Origin: Pyrobaculum sp. 3827-6
GTDB lineage: Archaea; Thermoproteota; Thermoprotei; Thermoproteales; Thermoproteaceae
Direction: 5' to 3'
NCBI RefSeq assembly: GCF_025641885.1
Contig: NZ_JAOTQN010000003.1
Coordinates: 141,015-205,014 of the forward strand
Length of the DNA stretch: 64,000 nt
Each line of letters begins with the position of its first letter. Positions within the stretch are counted from its first letter, which is position 1. The position numbers and the translations under genes were made by a program. Positions 56,601 to 64,000 of the stretch are shown here, piece after piece. A model generated the notes under the pieces. It was not told where the DNA came from, searched no databases, and saw nothing but the letters and a program-made list of their open reading frames with translations.

Positions 56601-59600
56601 TCTGCCCTCTGCGTGGTGCCTAGCCAGCTGTGACGCTATTCTGCCCACCTCCTCTTCAAGCCTCTTGACACGCTGAGAGGCCCATTTGCTAACGCTTCTC
56701 ACAACAGCGTCTTCTAGCCTGGAGGGCTGGTACCTCGCTTCCACATCAAGGGCCTTTGCCACGGAGAGGACGCCGCCCTCCCTCACATAGCCGCGCTTCG
56801 GCTCCATCCAACGCTCAAACCTCTTGTAGATGCGGTAGGCCTCTATTGACTTCGCAACAGTATCTGCAACGCCCTCCAGCTTAAGGTCAATCAGCCACGC
56901 CAAGGCCCTCTCAGGCGTAGACCACTTGACCAACCTACTGACAGCCTCCTCCGGGTCCAGCCTCACGAGGGAAAGAGCACCCGGCCCGAACCACCTCCGT
57001 AGCTCCTCGGCCTTCTCTCTGTCTATATTCATCAACGCCTCTCTCAGTTGCTTTACGTATCTGCTGTACTTCTTCGCCGCGCCCTCGGCCACCACCCTAG
57101 CCCTGTCTCTATCCACCTTCTCCGCGGCTTTTGCCAGAGCCGCCTCCTCCCTAGCCGCCCTGGCAAGCAGAGCCGTTACCACAACCTCCGGCGCCTTTCC
57201 CTTTAATGCGTAAGCCGCCTCTTCGAGAGCGAGAGCAACGCCGCCCCTCGCCAGAAGCTCGGCCAGCGCCCTGTGCCTCCTGCCCTCGGCAGTACGCATA
57301 TAGCGCTGGATACCTTCACGCACGCCGCCCCAGTCCCACTTGGCCACGAAGCGGGCTACTCTGTCTGGGTAGTGTCTGCCGCTGACCTCCTCCTCTACCA
57401 GCCTAATCCTCGGCCGTCTGAAGACGTACGTCGGCATCCCCACCCTCAGCGGGACATCCGCCTGCACAGCCACGTCGCCGACAACATCCTTCAGCTCTGT
57501 GAAGACTGGGTACCTCGCGAATACCCGGCCGGCGAACTCCCCAAGCCTATTCACCACGTAGACGGCCGGCGGAGCCCTAAGCAGAGCCCTCTCGGGCTCC
57601 CACCCCAGATAAGGCAGAAGCTGGTCGTACAGCGGGCTGTACAGCCTCTCCCGGCCGTAGGCGTCGAAAAGCTCGTAAGCCCTCCCCAGCGCCTTTAGCA
57701 TCTCGGAGGCGTTTTTGAGGCCCAGCCTCTCGGCGGCCCATATCACGTAGGCCAGCTCCCTCTCCCCCAGCACGGGAGACCTCAAGTACTCCACCAGGCG
57801 CGGATACGCCTCGAGGGCCTTGACGTACTCCCTCAACACAGCCCTCGCCCTCTCCACGTCCTTGGCGCCGCCGACGACGTCTCTTACAGACTGCAGAGCC
57901 AGAGCCGCCTCCGCCGCGGAGGGCGAGATGGAGGCTATTTTTATCAACAACCTAGCCGAGTCGGGGTCGAGGTACTTCTCCAGCTCAGCCCTCAGCTTCG
58001 CAAGCTCTGCAGTCGTAGCCTCCAGCGCCTCCCTCCTAAACGTCTCAACAAGCCTAACAGCCTCCTCCCCAGGCCTGGCGCCGGCCTTCTGCAGAAGAGA
58101 AATCGCCGCCGGCGCCTCTTGGCCTAGGCGCCTAAGCTCCTCCTCTCTAGCCCTGTCCTGCGTCTTTCTAAATTCCTCTAATGTCTTAAAGTATTTGACA
58201 ACAGCCTCGGCGGCCCCCGGCCTTGTCAGCTCGACAGCCGCCTCCACGGCCTTCGTCCTCACGCCCAGCCTCCCAGCTACTTCGAGAACGGCCTCGGCCG
58301 CCTTTCTGAGAGCCAAGACGTCGGCGTCGCCGGTGGACAGCTTCGCAAAGGGAGGCTGGAGGGCCTCCCTAGCCTCTCTAAGAGCCTTGGCCCAGATGCG
58401 CTTAGCCTCCCCTACGCCGGCACGTAGGCTAAGCTCCTCCAGGGCGTTTAGGGCTATCGCCTCTATCCTCTTGCCCACATGCTCCGCCACGCTCTTCTCG
58501 CGCCTAGCCAGCTCAGCCAGCAACACCACGGCGAGAGCCCTCTCGAAGACCTCAGCAGGCACGGTGGGCTGTTTAAACACCGGGACCTCAGCCTCCCTCC
58601 CCAACAGCCTTACAGTTGTGAAGTAGGGCTCGTACTCACGCCTCACCGCGGCCACCGCCTCGGCCAGCTCCCGCCCTCTGCCCCGGTAGAGCTCCCTAAG
58701 GGCGTTAACCAAGGCACGCCTCTCCCCCTCTGTATACAGCAGAGAGGCTGTGGCGGACAGCCTAACGGCTGTCCACGCGTCTAGGTACAGCGCAACGTCG
58801 CTAGGCGCCTCTATCTTCGTAGACCTGGCGCCTACAGCCTTCTCAACCCTGTTAAGAGCTTCGGCGAGCGATTTAGCCTGCGTCATCAGCCCCTCCGCCT
58901 CCGCGTACCTGCCGGCTCTAGCAAGCGCCTCGGCTTCGCTTACAAGCCTCTGAACTCTCTCCAGGGCCTCTCTGTAGCCGGGCAGTCTAACCTCGACCTT
59001 TCTCAAAGGCTCTAATTCCTTCGACACGTCTCTCTTGACCTTCTCCAACGCCGCCGCCCTCTCCGCGGTCTGCCACAGACGGAGAGCCACGTCGTAATGC
59101 GCCTCTCTCACCACCACATACGGCATCTTGCCCTGGTACACCGCCTTGAACACCTCAGCAATTTCTCTCGCCGAGGCATGTCTATGGGCCAGCTCGACGA
59201 GAGCCGAGAGCTCCGCGGCTATCCGCCTTACAGCCTCCGTGCCGCCAGCCGCCTTGGCGGCTCTCAGCTCCTCCACAAGCCTTCTGTGCTCCGCCGCAAT
59301 TGCATACAGAAGCGGGTCCGGCATCCAGAACTCAGCCAGAGGCCTCGTCGAGTAGGTCTTTCTCAGCTCCTCACCGATTTGGCTAGCGACGCGTAGCCTC
59401 TCCTCCCTATCGACAACCCTCATGCGGTACAGCTGTATGTAAGCCTCGGCGAGTTTTACATAAAACTCGGGAGGCGCCTCCGCAACGCGTAGCCTCTCCC
59501 CCACCGCCTCCACCCTCCTCCTCAAAGCCTCCGCTGTCTGCAGAACCGCGGCCTCCAGCCTCCCCCTCTCAGCGGGGGAGGCCTCCACGTACTTGCGCAA

Positions 59601-62600
59601 CAAGGGCCTAAGCGACTCGTACTGCCTAACCACCTCCCGCGCCTCAGAAGACGCCTCCACCACGGCTCTATGCCTGGCGGCGGCCTCCCTTACTCTCTCC
59701 ACCAGCTCTCTGTACAGCAGAGAAAGACCAGCCGCCCCGACGTCGCCCTCTCTGAACAACTCCCAGCCCTCCCTAGCCGCTCTTACATCTGAAAGCCTTT
59801 CGAGGACGGCCCTCAGCCTCTGGGCCTCCCTCGCCGAGTGCTCAACAGGCGCCAGATCCCTCAACACCTCCGGCTTCACCTTCTCCAGAAGCTTGACGTA
59901 CTCCTTCTCAAGCCTCTCGATGGTCCTCACGGCTGATTCGCCTCCCCTGGCGGCGTAGAACTCCTTCAGCTTCTCGACGTCGGTTTTGAACTGCCTAACT
60001 GCCCCCTCTCTGTCGCCGGAGAGCGCCGTCTTGACGGCTCTCTCAAACGCCTTCAGCACCTCAACAGCCTCCGGCTTCTCCACTGCGTAGACCCGCCTCA
60101 TGTACGCCAGCCAGGAGTGCTCCGCGCCGAAGCGTCTAAAGAACTCGAAAGACTCCCTAAGCACCTCCCTTCTAGCTTTTTCATCGCCTTCTTTCACAGC
60201 CTTCACCGCCTTCTCCAGAAGCTTGACGGCCCACGGCTCTGCGGCCATGGGCGCCAGAGCCGAGACGACGTAGACGTCTCTATACGCCGACTCCGCCATT
60301 CTCTCAGCCCTCAGCAGGGCAAGCCTCTCGGCCAAGCCCTCTCTCGACACGTAGGGCTTTATCGATACGCCTCTCTCAAGAGGCGTCGCTCTACCTACGT
60401 ACTCCTCGGCGCCGAGGGTGAGCTCCTTCACTGGAGGCCTCAGCATCTTCTCCGCCTCCTCCGGCCTCACCGCGCCTATGGCAACAGCCCTGGCAACGGC
60501 CACTGTGCGTAGCGTCGGAAGCGACGCCCTGACCTCGTCCACCGCCACAGCCCTGGCGAACTTCCTCGCGTCGTATGGCACCGGCCTAGAAAGCCAGTAC
60601 TCCTCCCACAGCGCCCAGAACTGCTCGGCAGAACGTAGAAACCTCACCCTTACGGAGGGGTCTACCACAACCCGCTCGCCCTCGACGCGGGCGCCAACCA
60701 ACAGCTCGGCCGCCTCTCTAGCAGTTTTAGGCTCCACCCCCGTGATTTGTCTAAAGAAGGCGGAGAATTTAGCCGACGCCCCCATGTGGAGCTCTAGAAA
60801 CGGCTCGTATACTCCCCTAACAAGCCTCTCCACGTCTCCAACCACCTCGGAGACAGCCCTCCTCACAGCCTCCTCTCTCGGCGCGCCGCCCCTCATCAGC
60901 TCCTCTACGCTTTTTGCGATTTCGCGCTCCCAGTCCTTGACGGCTAGCTTTCTTAGGAGCTCCATGTAGGCTTGTCTAGAGCGCTGGACCGCCTCGCGCT
61001 CTATCTCCCTCATCTTCTGAGCCACTGCGAATTCCTCAACACGCTCGGCGACGGCCCTCGCCTTCGCGGCGGCTCTCCTAGCCAGGAGGTACTCCCTAAG
61101 GGCCATGAGCTCCTCGTACTTCTCCCGCGTGATTCTCCCCTCTAGATACAGCCTTCTGATGTAGGCCGGGTTGATGAGGGCAAGCCACCTCGGCTTGTCG
61201 TCTAGATGCCACAACAGCGTATAGTAGAGCCAGGGGTGGCGCCTCGCGACTTCGTCCATGAGGGCGTCTATGGCGTAGTCAACCTTCGGCGAAATCCTCC
61301 GCAGTAAGTGGATTAGGTCCCCTCTCGTGTATTCGTGCACCGTCTTCGCAACGCGGTAGGCCTCTCTAGCCGCCTTTGAGGCGGCCTCGGCGGCTTTCCT
61401 GCCTCCCTTCACAAGAGCCTCTTCCATCTGCCTCAGCCTCTGCCATATCGCCTCCTCAATGCGCCTCCTCACCTGCTCGTTGACTGCGTCTGGGTGTATG
61501 CCGAATCTCCTCTCCACGTACTCCCTAGCCGAGTCCCTATAGCGCTTGGCGATTACGGCTCCCTTCAACGCCAGCCTCCTCACCAGCCTCACCGAGGCCC
61601 TCTTCACCGGCGAGCTCATAAACCTCGCCAGACGGGTGAACCACTTCGACCTCAACAGCAACCTAATCTGGAACCAGAAGGCCAGATCTTGAACTACGTA
61701 CACCGCGAGGCGCATGAGGTACTGGCCGAAGGAGGGGAAGCCGAAGACCGCGGAGAGAACCTCCAGCACGACGACGGGCGCGAACACGGCGACGAACAGC
61801 GCCACGAAAAGACGGCCCCAAATCTCAGAGACAGCCCACCGCAGATTCAACGTAAAGCCAACGTCCCAAATCGACACGCCCCACCTCTTGTCTGGCTTGG
61901 GCATGGGCGGCGTGTCGGCGGGTTTGTAGGTGAGGGGCACCGAGCCGTTCCAGGGTATTGGCCAGTAAGCCGCCAGCTCTTTGGGAGGAGGCGGGGGCGG
62001 GTTGTTCATAATCCACCTCCAGCGCTGGATCCAGACGCCTATGAGCTTGCGCGTGGTGTTGGAGTCGCCCATGGGGTAGTGCACAAGCCACGTGGAGTTT
62101 CCGGGGTAGAGGACTACACGGCCGTAGGCTTTCTTGACGTTGTCCACGCCTACGGGCCTCCAGTCAAACCTAACGCATGCAACATAGAAGTTGTAAGGCG
62201 TGTACCCCCTCGGCGTAACTTCGGGCATTGGGTGGAGTGGCCTCGGCTTTATTGCGCCGTAGTAATAGCGCCAGACCGAGGCCGTGGGCTCTATGTCGCT
62301 GACGTTTGGAGCAAGCCACTTGAGGAAGTCTAGATACGCCCTGCTGTAGTTGCCCGCGGCAAGAAGGGCGAAGAAGAGGTCTCTATTTACACGGGTCATG
62401 TTCTGCACGGCTAGCGGCACAAGCCGCCAGCGCGGCTCGTCTGCGGAAAGCACAAAGGTGGAGCACTCCTGGTCGTACTCGGCGCCTCTCAGAAGGTTTA
62501 TCAGCTCGACGCCGTCTTCGCTTGTTGGCGCCTCGTCGTAGGTGTCTGGTAGCTGTACGCTCTGGGGGTTTACGGAAAGCTCCACTCCGCCGAGCCACGC

Positions 62601-64000
62601 GAAGCCGTATACGTAGGCGAAATTGCGCTGGACGTCCCAGAAGATGATGCGCTTGTAGACGTGTTTATTCTCAATCCGGCAACTCGCCCCCGCGGGAGGC
62701 GGCCCGTTGCTCCAAGGGCCGTACTTCTCCTCAGCCCAAACCCTCCAGTCCCTATAGGTGAATGGGATAGGCAACACGGCGTCGCTACGGTTCTCCGGCA
62801 CCCAAGGCCTTCTGTAGGACAGCGCAGACAGCGCCGCGGCCGAGGGCTTCAGCACCTTCTCGTAGCGGGGCTCCTCCCACTCCTCCCGCGAGGTGGAGCA
62901 CCACTCGTCACACCAACACTGGCCATTGGGGTCACACGTCCACACACAACACCACTCGCAGACCCTAGTCCACTTGTAGAAGTCTTGCGAGCCTCCCTTC
63001 TGCGGCTTACCGGCGTTTGGCACAAGGATGGTGAAGTTAGACTCCGCCGGCCTCGCCGCGGGCTTTGTGTAGTTGGTGGCGTTGAGGCCTACGTCGTACC
63101 TCAAAACGCCCCTCTTCACAGTCACGTTGCCGCCCTTGTAGACCTCTGAGGCGGGAGGCACCAGCCAGCCCCACACACCGACGTAGCCTATGCGGCTTTC
63201 GTTAAGCAGAGTCTTGTTGTTGTAGACGACGGTGACGTTTACGTCTGTGGTGAGCATACGCCAGAAGGACTGCGGCCCGGCGTATATCTTGGCCCATGGT
63301 AACAGCTTTTTGTAGTACTGGCACTCGGCCTCTTTCATCCGGTCCATCCACTCCTGCGCCGATACGTTGCCTATTGTGGCGTTGCCGACGGCCGCCCTGT
63401 AGTAGGGCTCAAGCATGGAGTAGTCCGGGCACCAGTATAGGATCTCGACAGGCCGCGGAACGTCTAGCCACGTGTGGACTATGTAGGTGCGGCTTTGGTT
63501 AAGCCCGGTCCAGTTCTTGACGCCCACCAGCGTAGGCGCCCACCACCCCGCCGCCACCCAGTCCGAGCCGTTCTTCGCAAGCGATGAGAAGAAGTCTAGG
63601 GCGTACTTCAGCGTCGTGTTGTTTACCAGAGGGATGGGGTAGGCCGATTTGTTTAGCTCCAAAATTGCCTCCCTCACCTGGCTTAGGCGCACCGTGGCGT
63701 TGTACCTCAACAACGCAATTCCATCACCCTCGACGGCTAATGCCGTGTAGATCTGGGGCTCCGGCTTGGGGGCGCTGTTAGCCCACTGGCTCGTGGCGCC
63801 CATCCACTGCAACAGCGGAATGCCCTGCGCCGTCGTGTAGGCGCCGGCTATCGTTGCGACGTAGAGGAAGAGGCCGACTCCGAAAAGCAGGGCGCCCAGA
63901 CCCCTCACCCTCGGCAGTAGCATTAACAATATGCCGAGGAAGAACAACGTCGGAACCCACGTCTCTGCTATTTCGCCGAGCCAGTGCAAGATGTGGTAGG
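50688..64000 (-). CDS. Giant membrane-anchored helical protein with PaREP2b-like C-terminus (5' end outside window)
   Basis: A single frame of over 4,430 codons runs from the right edge to TAA at 50688. TTG 63989 is the first possible start seen, but the frame stays open to base 64000. Numbering from TTG: two membrane helices (about 11-50), a sequon-rich domain with a Cys cluster near residues 341-365 (EWCCVWTCDPNGQCWCDEWC), two or three membrane helices (about 728-780), then roughly 2,500 residues of charged Ala/Glu/Arg/Leu-rich helix. Another membrane segment lies near 3341-3375, and a C-terminal region of about 700 residues (with LLHAVLGDGSVYPNETRLTV) resembles Pyrobaculum PaREP2b proteins. 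Function is unknown. Confidence 0.7.
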   Translation of the reverse strand, partial: YHILHWLGEIAETWVPTLFFLGILLMLLPRVRGLGALLFGVGLFLYVATIAGAYTTAQGIPLLQWMGATSQWANSAPKPEPQIYTALAVEGDGIALLRYNATVRLSQVREAILELNKSAYPIPLVNNTTLKYALDFFSSLAKNGSDWVAAGWWAPTLVGVKNWTGLNQSRTYIVHTWLDVPRPVEILYWCPDYSMLEPYYRAAVGNATIGNVSAQEWMDRMKEAECQYYKKLLPWAKIYAGPQSFWRMLTTDVNVTVVYNNKTLLNESRIGYVGVWGWLVPPASEVYKGGNVTVKRGVLRYDVGLNATNYTKPAARPAESNFTILVPNAGKPQKGGSQDFYKWTRVCEWCCVWTCDPNGQCWCDEWCSTSREEWEEPRYEKVLKPSAAALSALSYRRPWVPENRSDAVLPIPFTYRDWRVWAEEKYGPWSNGPPPAGASCRIENKHVYKRIIFWDVQRNFAYVYGFAWLGGVELSVNPQSVQLPDTYDEAPTSEDGVELINLLRGAEYDQECSTFVLSADEPRWRLVPLAVQNMTRVNRDLFFALLAAGNYSRAYLDFLKWLAPNVSDIEPTASVWRYYYGAIKPRPLHPMPEVTPRGYTPYNFYVACVRFDWRPVGVDNVKKAYGRVVLYPGNSTWLVHYPMGDSNTTRKLIGVWIQRWRWIMNNPPPPPPKELAAYWPIPWNGSVPLTYKPADTPPMPKPDKRWGVSIWDVGFTLNLRWAVSEIWGRLFVALFVAVFAPVVVLEVLSAVFGFPSFGQYLMRLAVYVVQDLAFWFQIRLLLRSKWFTRLARFMSSPVKRASVRLVRRLALKGAVIAKRYRDSAREYVERRFGIHPDAVNEQVRRRIEEAIWQRLRQMEEALVKGGRKAAEAASKAAREAYRVAKTVHEYTRGDLIHLLRRISPKVDYAIDALMDEVARRHPWLYYTLLWHLDDKPRWLALINPAYIRRLYLEGRITREKYEELMALREYLLARRAAAKARAVAERVEEFAVAQKMREIEREAVQRSRQAYMELLRKLAVKDWEREIAKSVEELMRGGAPREEAVRRAVSEVVGDVERLVRGVYEPFLELHMGASAKFSAFFRQITGVEPKTAREAAELLVGARVEGERVVVDPSVRVRFLRSAEQFWALWEEYWLSRPVPYDARKFARAVAVDEVRASLPTLRTVAVARAVAIGAVRPEEAEKMLRPPVKELTLGAEEYVGRATPLERGVSIKPYVSREGLAERLALLRAERMAESAYRDVYVVSALAPMAAEPWAVKLLEKAVKAVKEGDEKARREVLRESFEFFRRFGAEHSWLAYMRRVYAVEKPEAVEVLKAFERAVKTALSGDREGAVRQFKTDVEKLKEFYAARGGESAVRTIERLEKEYVKLLEKVKPEVLRDLAPVEHSAREAQRLRAVLERLSDVRAAREGWELFREGDVGAAGLSLLYRELVERVREAAARHRAVVEASSEAREVVRQYESLRPLLRKYVEASPAERGRLEAAVLQTAEALRRRVEAVGERLRVAEAPPEFYVKLAEAYIQLYRMRVVDREERLRVASQIGEELRKTYSTRPLAEFWMPDPLLYAIAAEHRRLVEELRAAKAAGGTEAVRRIAAELSALVELAHRHASAREIAEVFKAVYQGKMPYVVVREAHYDVALRLWQTAERAAALEKVKRDVSKELEPLRKVEVRLPGYREALERVQRLVSEAEALARAGRYAEAEGLMTQAKSLAEALNRVEKAVGARSTKIEAPSDVALYLDAWTAVRLSATASLLYTEGERRALVNALRELYRGRGRELAEAVAAVRREYEPYFTTVRLLGREAEVPVFKQPTVPAEVFERALAVVLLAELARREKSVAEHVGKRIEAIALNALEELSLRAGVGEAKRIWAKALREAREALQPPFAKLSTGDADVLALRKAAEAVLEVAGRLGVRTKAVEAAVELTRPGAAEAVVKYFKTLEEFRKTQDRAREEELRRLGQEAPAAISLLQKAGARPGEEAVRLVETFRREALEATTAELAKLRAELEKYLDPDSARLLIKIASISPSAAEAALALQSVRDVVGGAKDVERARAVLREYVKALEAYPRLVEYLRSPVLGERELAYVIWAAERLGLKNASEMLKALGRAYELFDAYGRERLYSPLYDQLLPYLGWEPERALLRAPPAVYVVNRLGEFAGRVFARYPVFTELKDVVGDVAVQADVPLRVGMPTYVFRRPRIRLVEEEVSGRHYPDRVARFVAKWDWGGVREGIQRYMRTAEGRRHRALAELLARGGVALALEEAAYALKGKAPEVVVTALLARAAREEAALAKAAEKVDRDRARVVAEGAAKKYSRYVKQLREALMNIDREKAEELRRWFGPGALSLVRLDPEEAVSRLVKWSTPERALAWLIDLKLEGVADTVAKSIEAYRIYKRFERWMEPKRGYVREGGVLSVAKALDVEARYQPSRLEDAVVRSVSKWASQRVKRLEEEVGRIASQLARHHAEGRIELPSAVAQWLAERGYYDLGRMLKEVQPAEEAYRVYKEAVRGVVEELKAVAKFSPGAKHEVERVAREWYGEGGLRRYVAVIALQELARIEPARAREAALYRQLPEELRRMAEAEVADVERALVKEGFYDSALRPVWRALWLREREGRDPREYAERLIARIEALAGRGDLPDEVAERAVSALRQLVVTPLDDPLLYERAVKAGDAVADAAAYLVWTSALGLGYSATELLRKAAEAVGRIAKSRELLLEAIYRAMDRDVAEALETYRQYLARGEFPVPRGLVQVYMTRSKKIADFLARRLAVEVGEYRPDVLRRGHVYYFLYHPALREVLDGVMDLLVAKVARSRDPVEVRLGIAPPEYVFVNKALEVHIGEGGGVFAYPNRWVDAVFGVLKSVADKGVSVWGQHVDRSVKDHGPALHAYLKALDRDYRRLWAMYGDYQRALRTYLASRAAAVMFNELVRQAREGRYEALWSWMPGSWGEGILLHLAERAGRRVTLRELEDAPIVVDRVKKWLEWLLADRLAPPGGVDIAFYAAAKLYSEVRGVDVKEVERYALERLRSILRDEAKTAAEELEKAMRQEEKPETLKRTAEEAALKTAEEALKKAAEGEKTAGEGRPPLGFIPERYRGASAVSWLASVKGRVELDREAAEAVNKAVRRAVEKVKARYLERLAKRGGAALVEAAESLARDIYSLIWHAADSPEALHYLAILLDRAEDVVHGLEPRSPVEADAARVFAEVRERFERIRAELGEEAAEEAWRYAYAVGREVIKALISTHEDALKAVATVEQALRLTVFASAAAESIIALHHGLYGEAVVSAVAGALALVEEGRFEKAVEYVKRAAESAYEALREVFEKAKIALERLYELFVEAVARVVAWIDEHKAWLFLAAAVTAGIITWAFAYDVFGSIELGKLALASGLIKYGEFKKPPAVEELVKAAKERNATVGGALEELFKVVNGLSRGAAKVDVATLLNIANQLKEAEGAWLEPTARTLEHWEKGRRSDEERSEYAKAAFLIVWAVLQRRAPEVYERLVEMWNAREEAAAVLRQALVNNDREKWREFYNVLNRLEKAEKSVLRIAEEVERELNAIAVNLKAAAERKGVKALKEVAKWIEVDAREARELAEATQDELSKYSGAGYGIRTVAYLRAVVDDNVVGLTALRAFAAGDLASLVAYTPYSAYGKMLEKAQDVKRGRLGELPLEERLAVELDRVLRYAKEREELRPLVEAFESGEARVEKTEKEGEYVIYAGGMKAVLKLIEGGGAKLRGELTYPLADKKLEEARRAVLMYEEMRREGKAPPPLREAQDGWLLSDVHVSEEWKVITMETASLEQVVTFLSAFGVGAEEIHWGGGEKEEEKVKIYVDYFNVTGEGLRPMYRVELGGEYFKKVWERLSAARSMSEDEKRAFIDFVVRHLEGSRRERLRERLEKWIGEWLAKAPGSKQHRVFHTLVDVFRELAQSEEDAGKREVAKRRAVGILLHAVLGDGSVYPNETRLTVGGGKEDKVPAEVKADLYYALLKSIGYRPRMYKAGGAVYIKLYGDEAKRFAREALPYLAALERMLEAVKSDEQIYSKVEKLIDMARAERVKAWIKDFTTEGKRPRARLVIEADGATAEYQIYLRKDNTVELRFGTTDREEAERRTAVLRAVGVRSEVRRVGNRVEWRIQVTTNALAAESVHEAVRRAVAEFLEKCREAGALGEEAYRRLAAKFERGVPEWGEVRFSVTLRKDGTVVVGFEPSDPQSFSKAVELLRGLGMRDTCEGDWCFVHFTAREPGVGKEGFVRITVDGLRYIGWLALHGEGDVRERAQWLRDMLLKEAEARGVEVRRRLEQYFREGEQWGSVKPPIEKEVEVDGRRVKVRFEEVKAWREKSEKTEHLVVKIRAKVEEEGRETTVEKEARFFKTRSGQIRGYVNIYADAEGGREADYLRTAAVLKALGVESWSRQKKQIRLTGGAVEALMRLEPVFISIHGTRKST

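Noticed and set aside
57820..58626. Plus-strand open frames of 200-280 codons opposite the giant gene, including 53625-54290 and 61494-62333
   Set aside because: They are Ser/Ala- or Arg/His-rich mirror translations of a GC-rich helical coding strand, without promoters or recognisable motifs.

Overview
The window is a gene-dense stretch of a crenarchaeal chromosome, almost certainly from a Pyrobaculum or a close relative in the Thermoproteales. It encodes archaeal/eukaryal information-processing proteins (TFB, RFC small subunit, Trm1, NMD3, TIP49, L13e, L38e, S19, S17, P1/L12), glycerol-1-phosphate dehydrogenase for archaeal lipids, type II archaeal GAPDH, and a giant protein whose C-terminal part resembles the Pyrobaculum PaREP2b family. 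Most transcripts look leaderless: an ATG/GTG lies about 22-25 nt from the centre of a TTTAAA or TTTATAAA box. The species cannot be fixed from sequence alone.

Layout. Positions 1-13.9 kb hold housekeeping genes: a zinc-ribbon protein, a RIO-like kinase, a PUA protein, an XRE regulator/trm1/P-loop kinase/UPF0201 run, a Trm11-like methylase, DUF373 and coiled-coil proteins, a second XRE regulator, L13e, a HIT-like protein, tfb, rfcS, a DRG-type GTPase and a crotonase. 13.9-20.2 kb has isocitrate dehydrogenase, a GNAT, NMD3, a C5-DNA methyltransferase divergent from a PD-(D/E)XK nuclease-like gene, and pheT. 20.2-22.0 kb is a decaying patch with a gene-free gap and a frameshifted PIN-domain gene. 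22.0-29.9 kb carries archease/YbaK, RuMP-pathway hps, adkA, a DJ-1-like gene, egsA, a C/D box sRNA, malic enzyme and citrate synthase. 30.0-31.5 kb is an IS605-type tnpB element with a broken N-terminus. 31.5-42.5 kb has TIP49, a site-2 protease, P1/L12, L38e, a PduO-like gene, a second C/D box sRNA, methylcitrate-pathway prpB-prpD, thioredoxin reductase, S19 and S17. 42.5-50.7 kb is accessory: two large exported proteins, a membrane protein, XPF nuclease, a GH1 glycosidase, a UspA protein, GAPDH and the wreck of a second GH1 gene. 50.7 kb to the right edge is one uninterrupted frame of more than 4,400 codons on the minus strand.

How the genes fit together. Citrate synthase, isocitrate dehydrogenase, malic enzyme and prpB/prpD cover C4/C6 acid and propionyl-CoA (methylcitrate) metabolism. 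hps, GAPDH and egsA link sugar and triose phosphates to pentoses and ether lipids. The two exported proteins share a promoter element (CGAAT-N3-ATTCG just upstream of the TATA box) and are probably co-regulated.

The most striking pattern is regulatory. Seven divergent gene pairs are each separated by a single self-complementary TATA box, with start codons 46-48 nt apart and nearly symmetric about the box. An eighth box of this kind, at about 38140, seems to serve a protein gene on one side and a C/D box sRNA on the other. This looks like a standard compact bidirectional promoter module.
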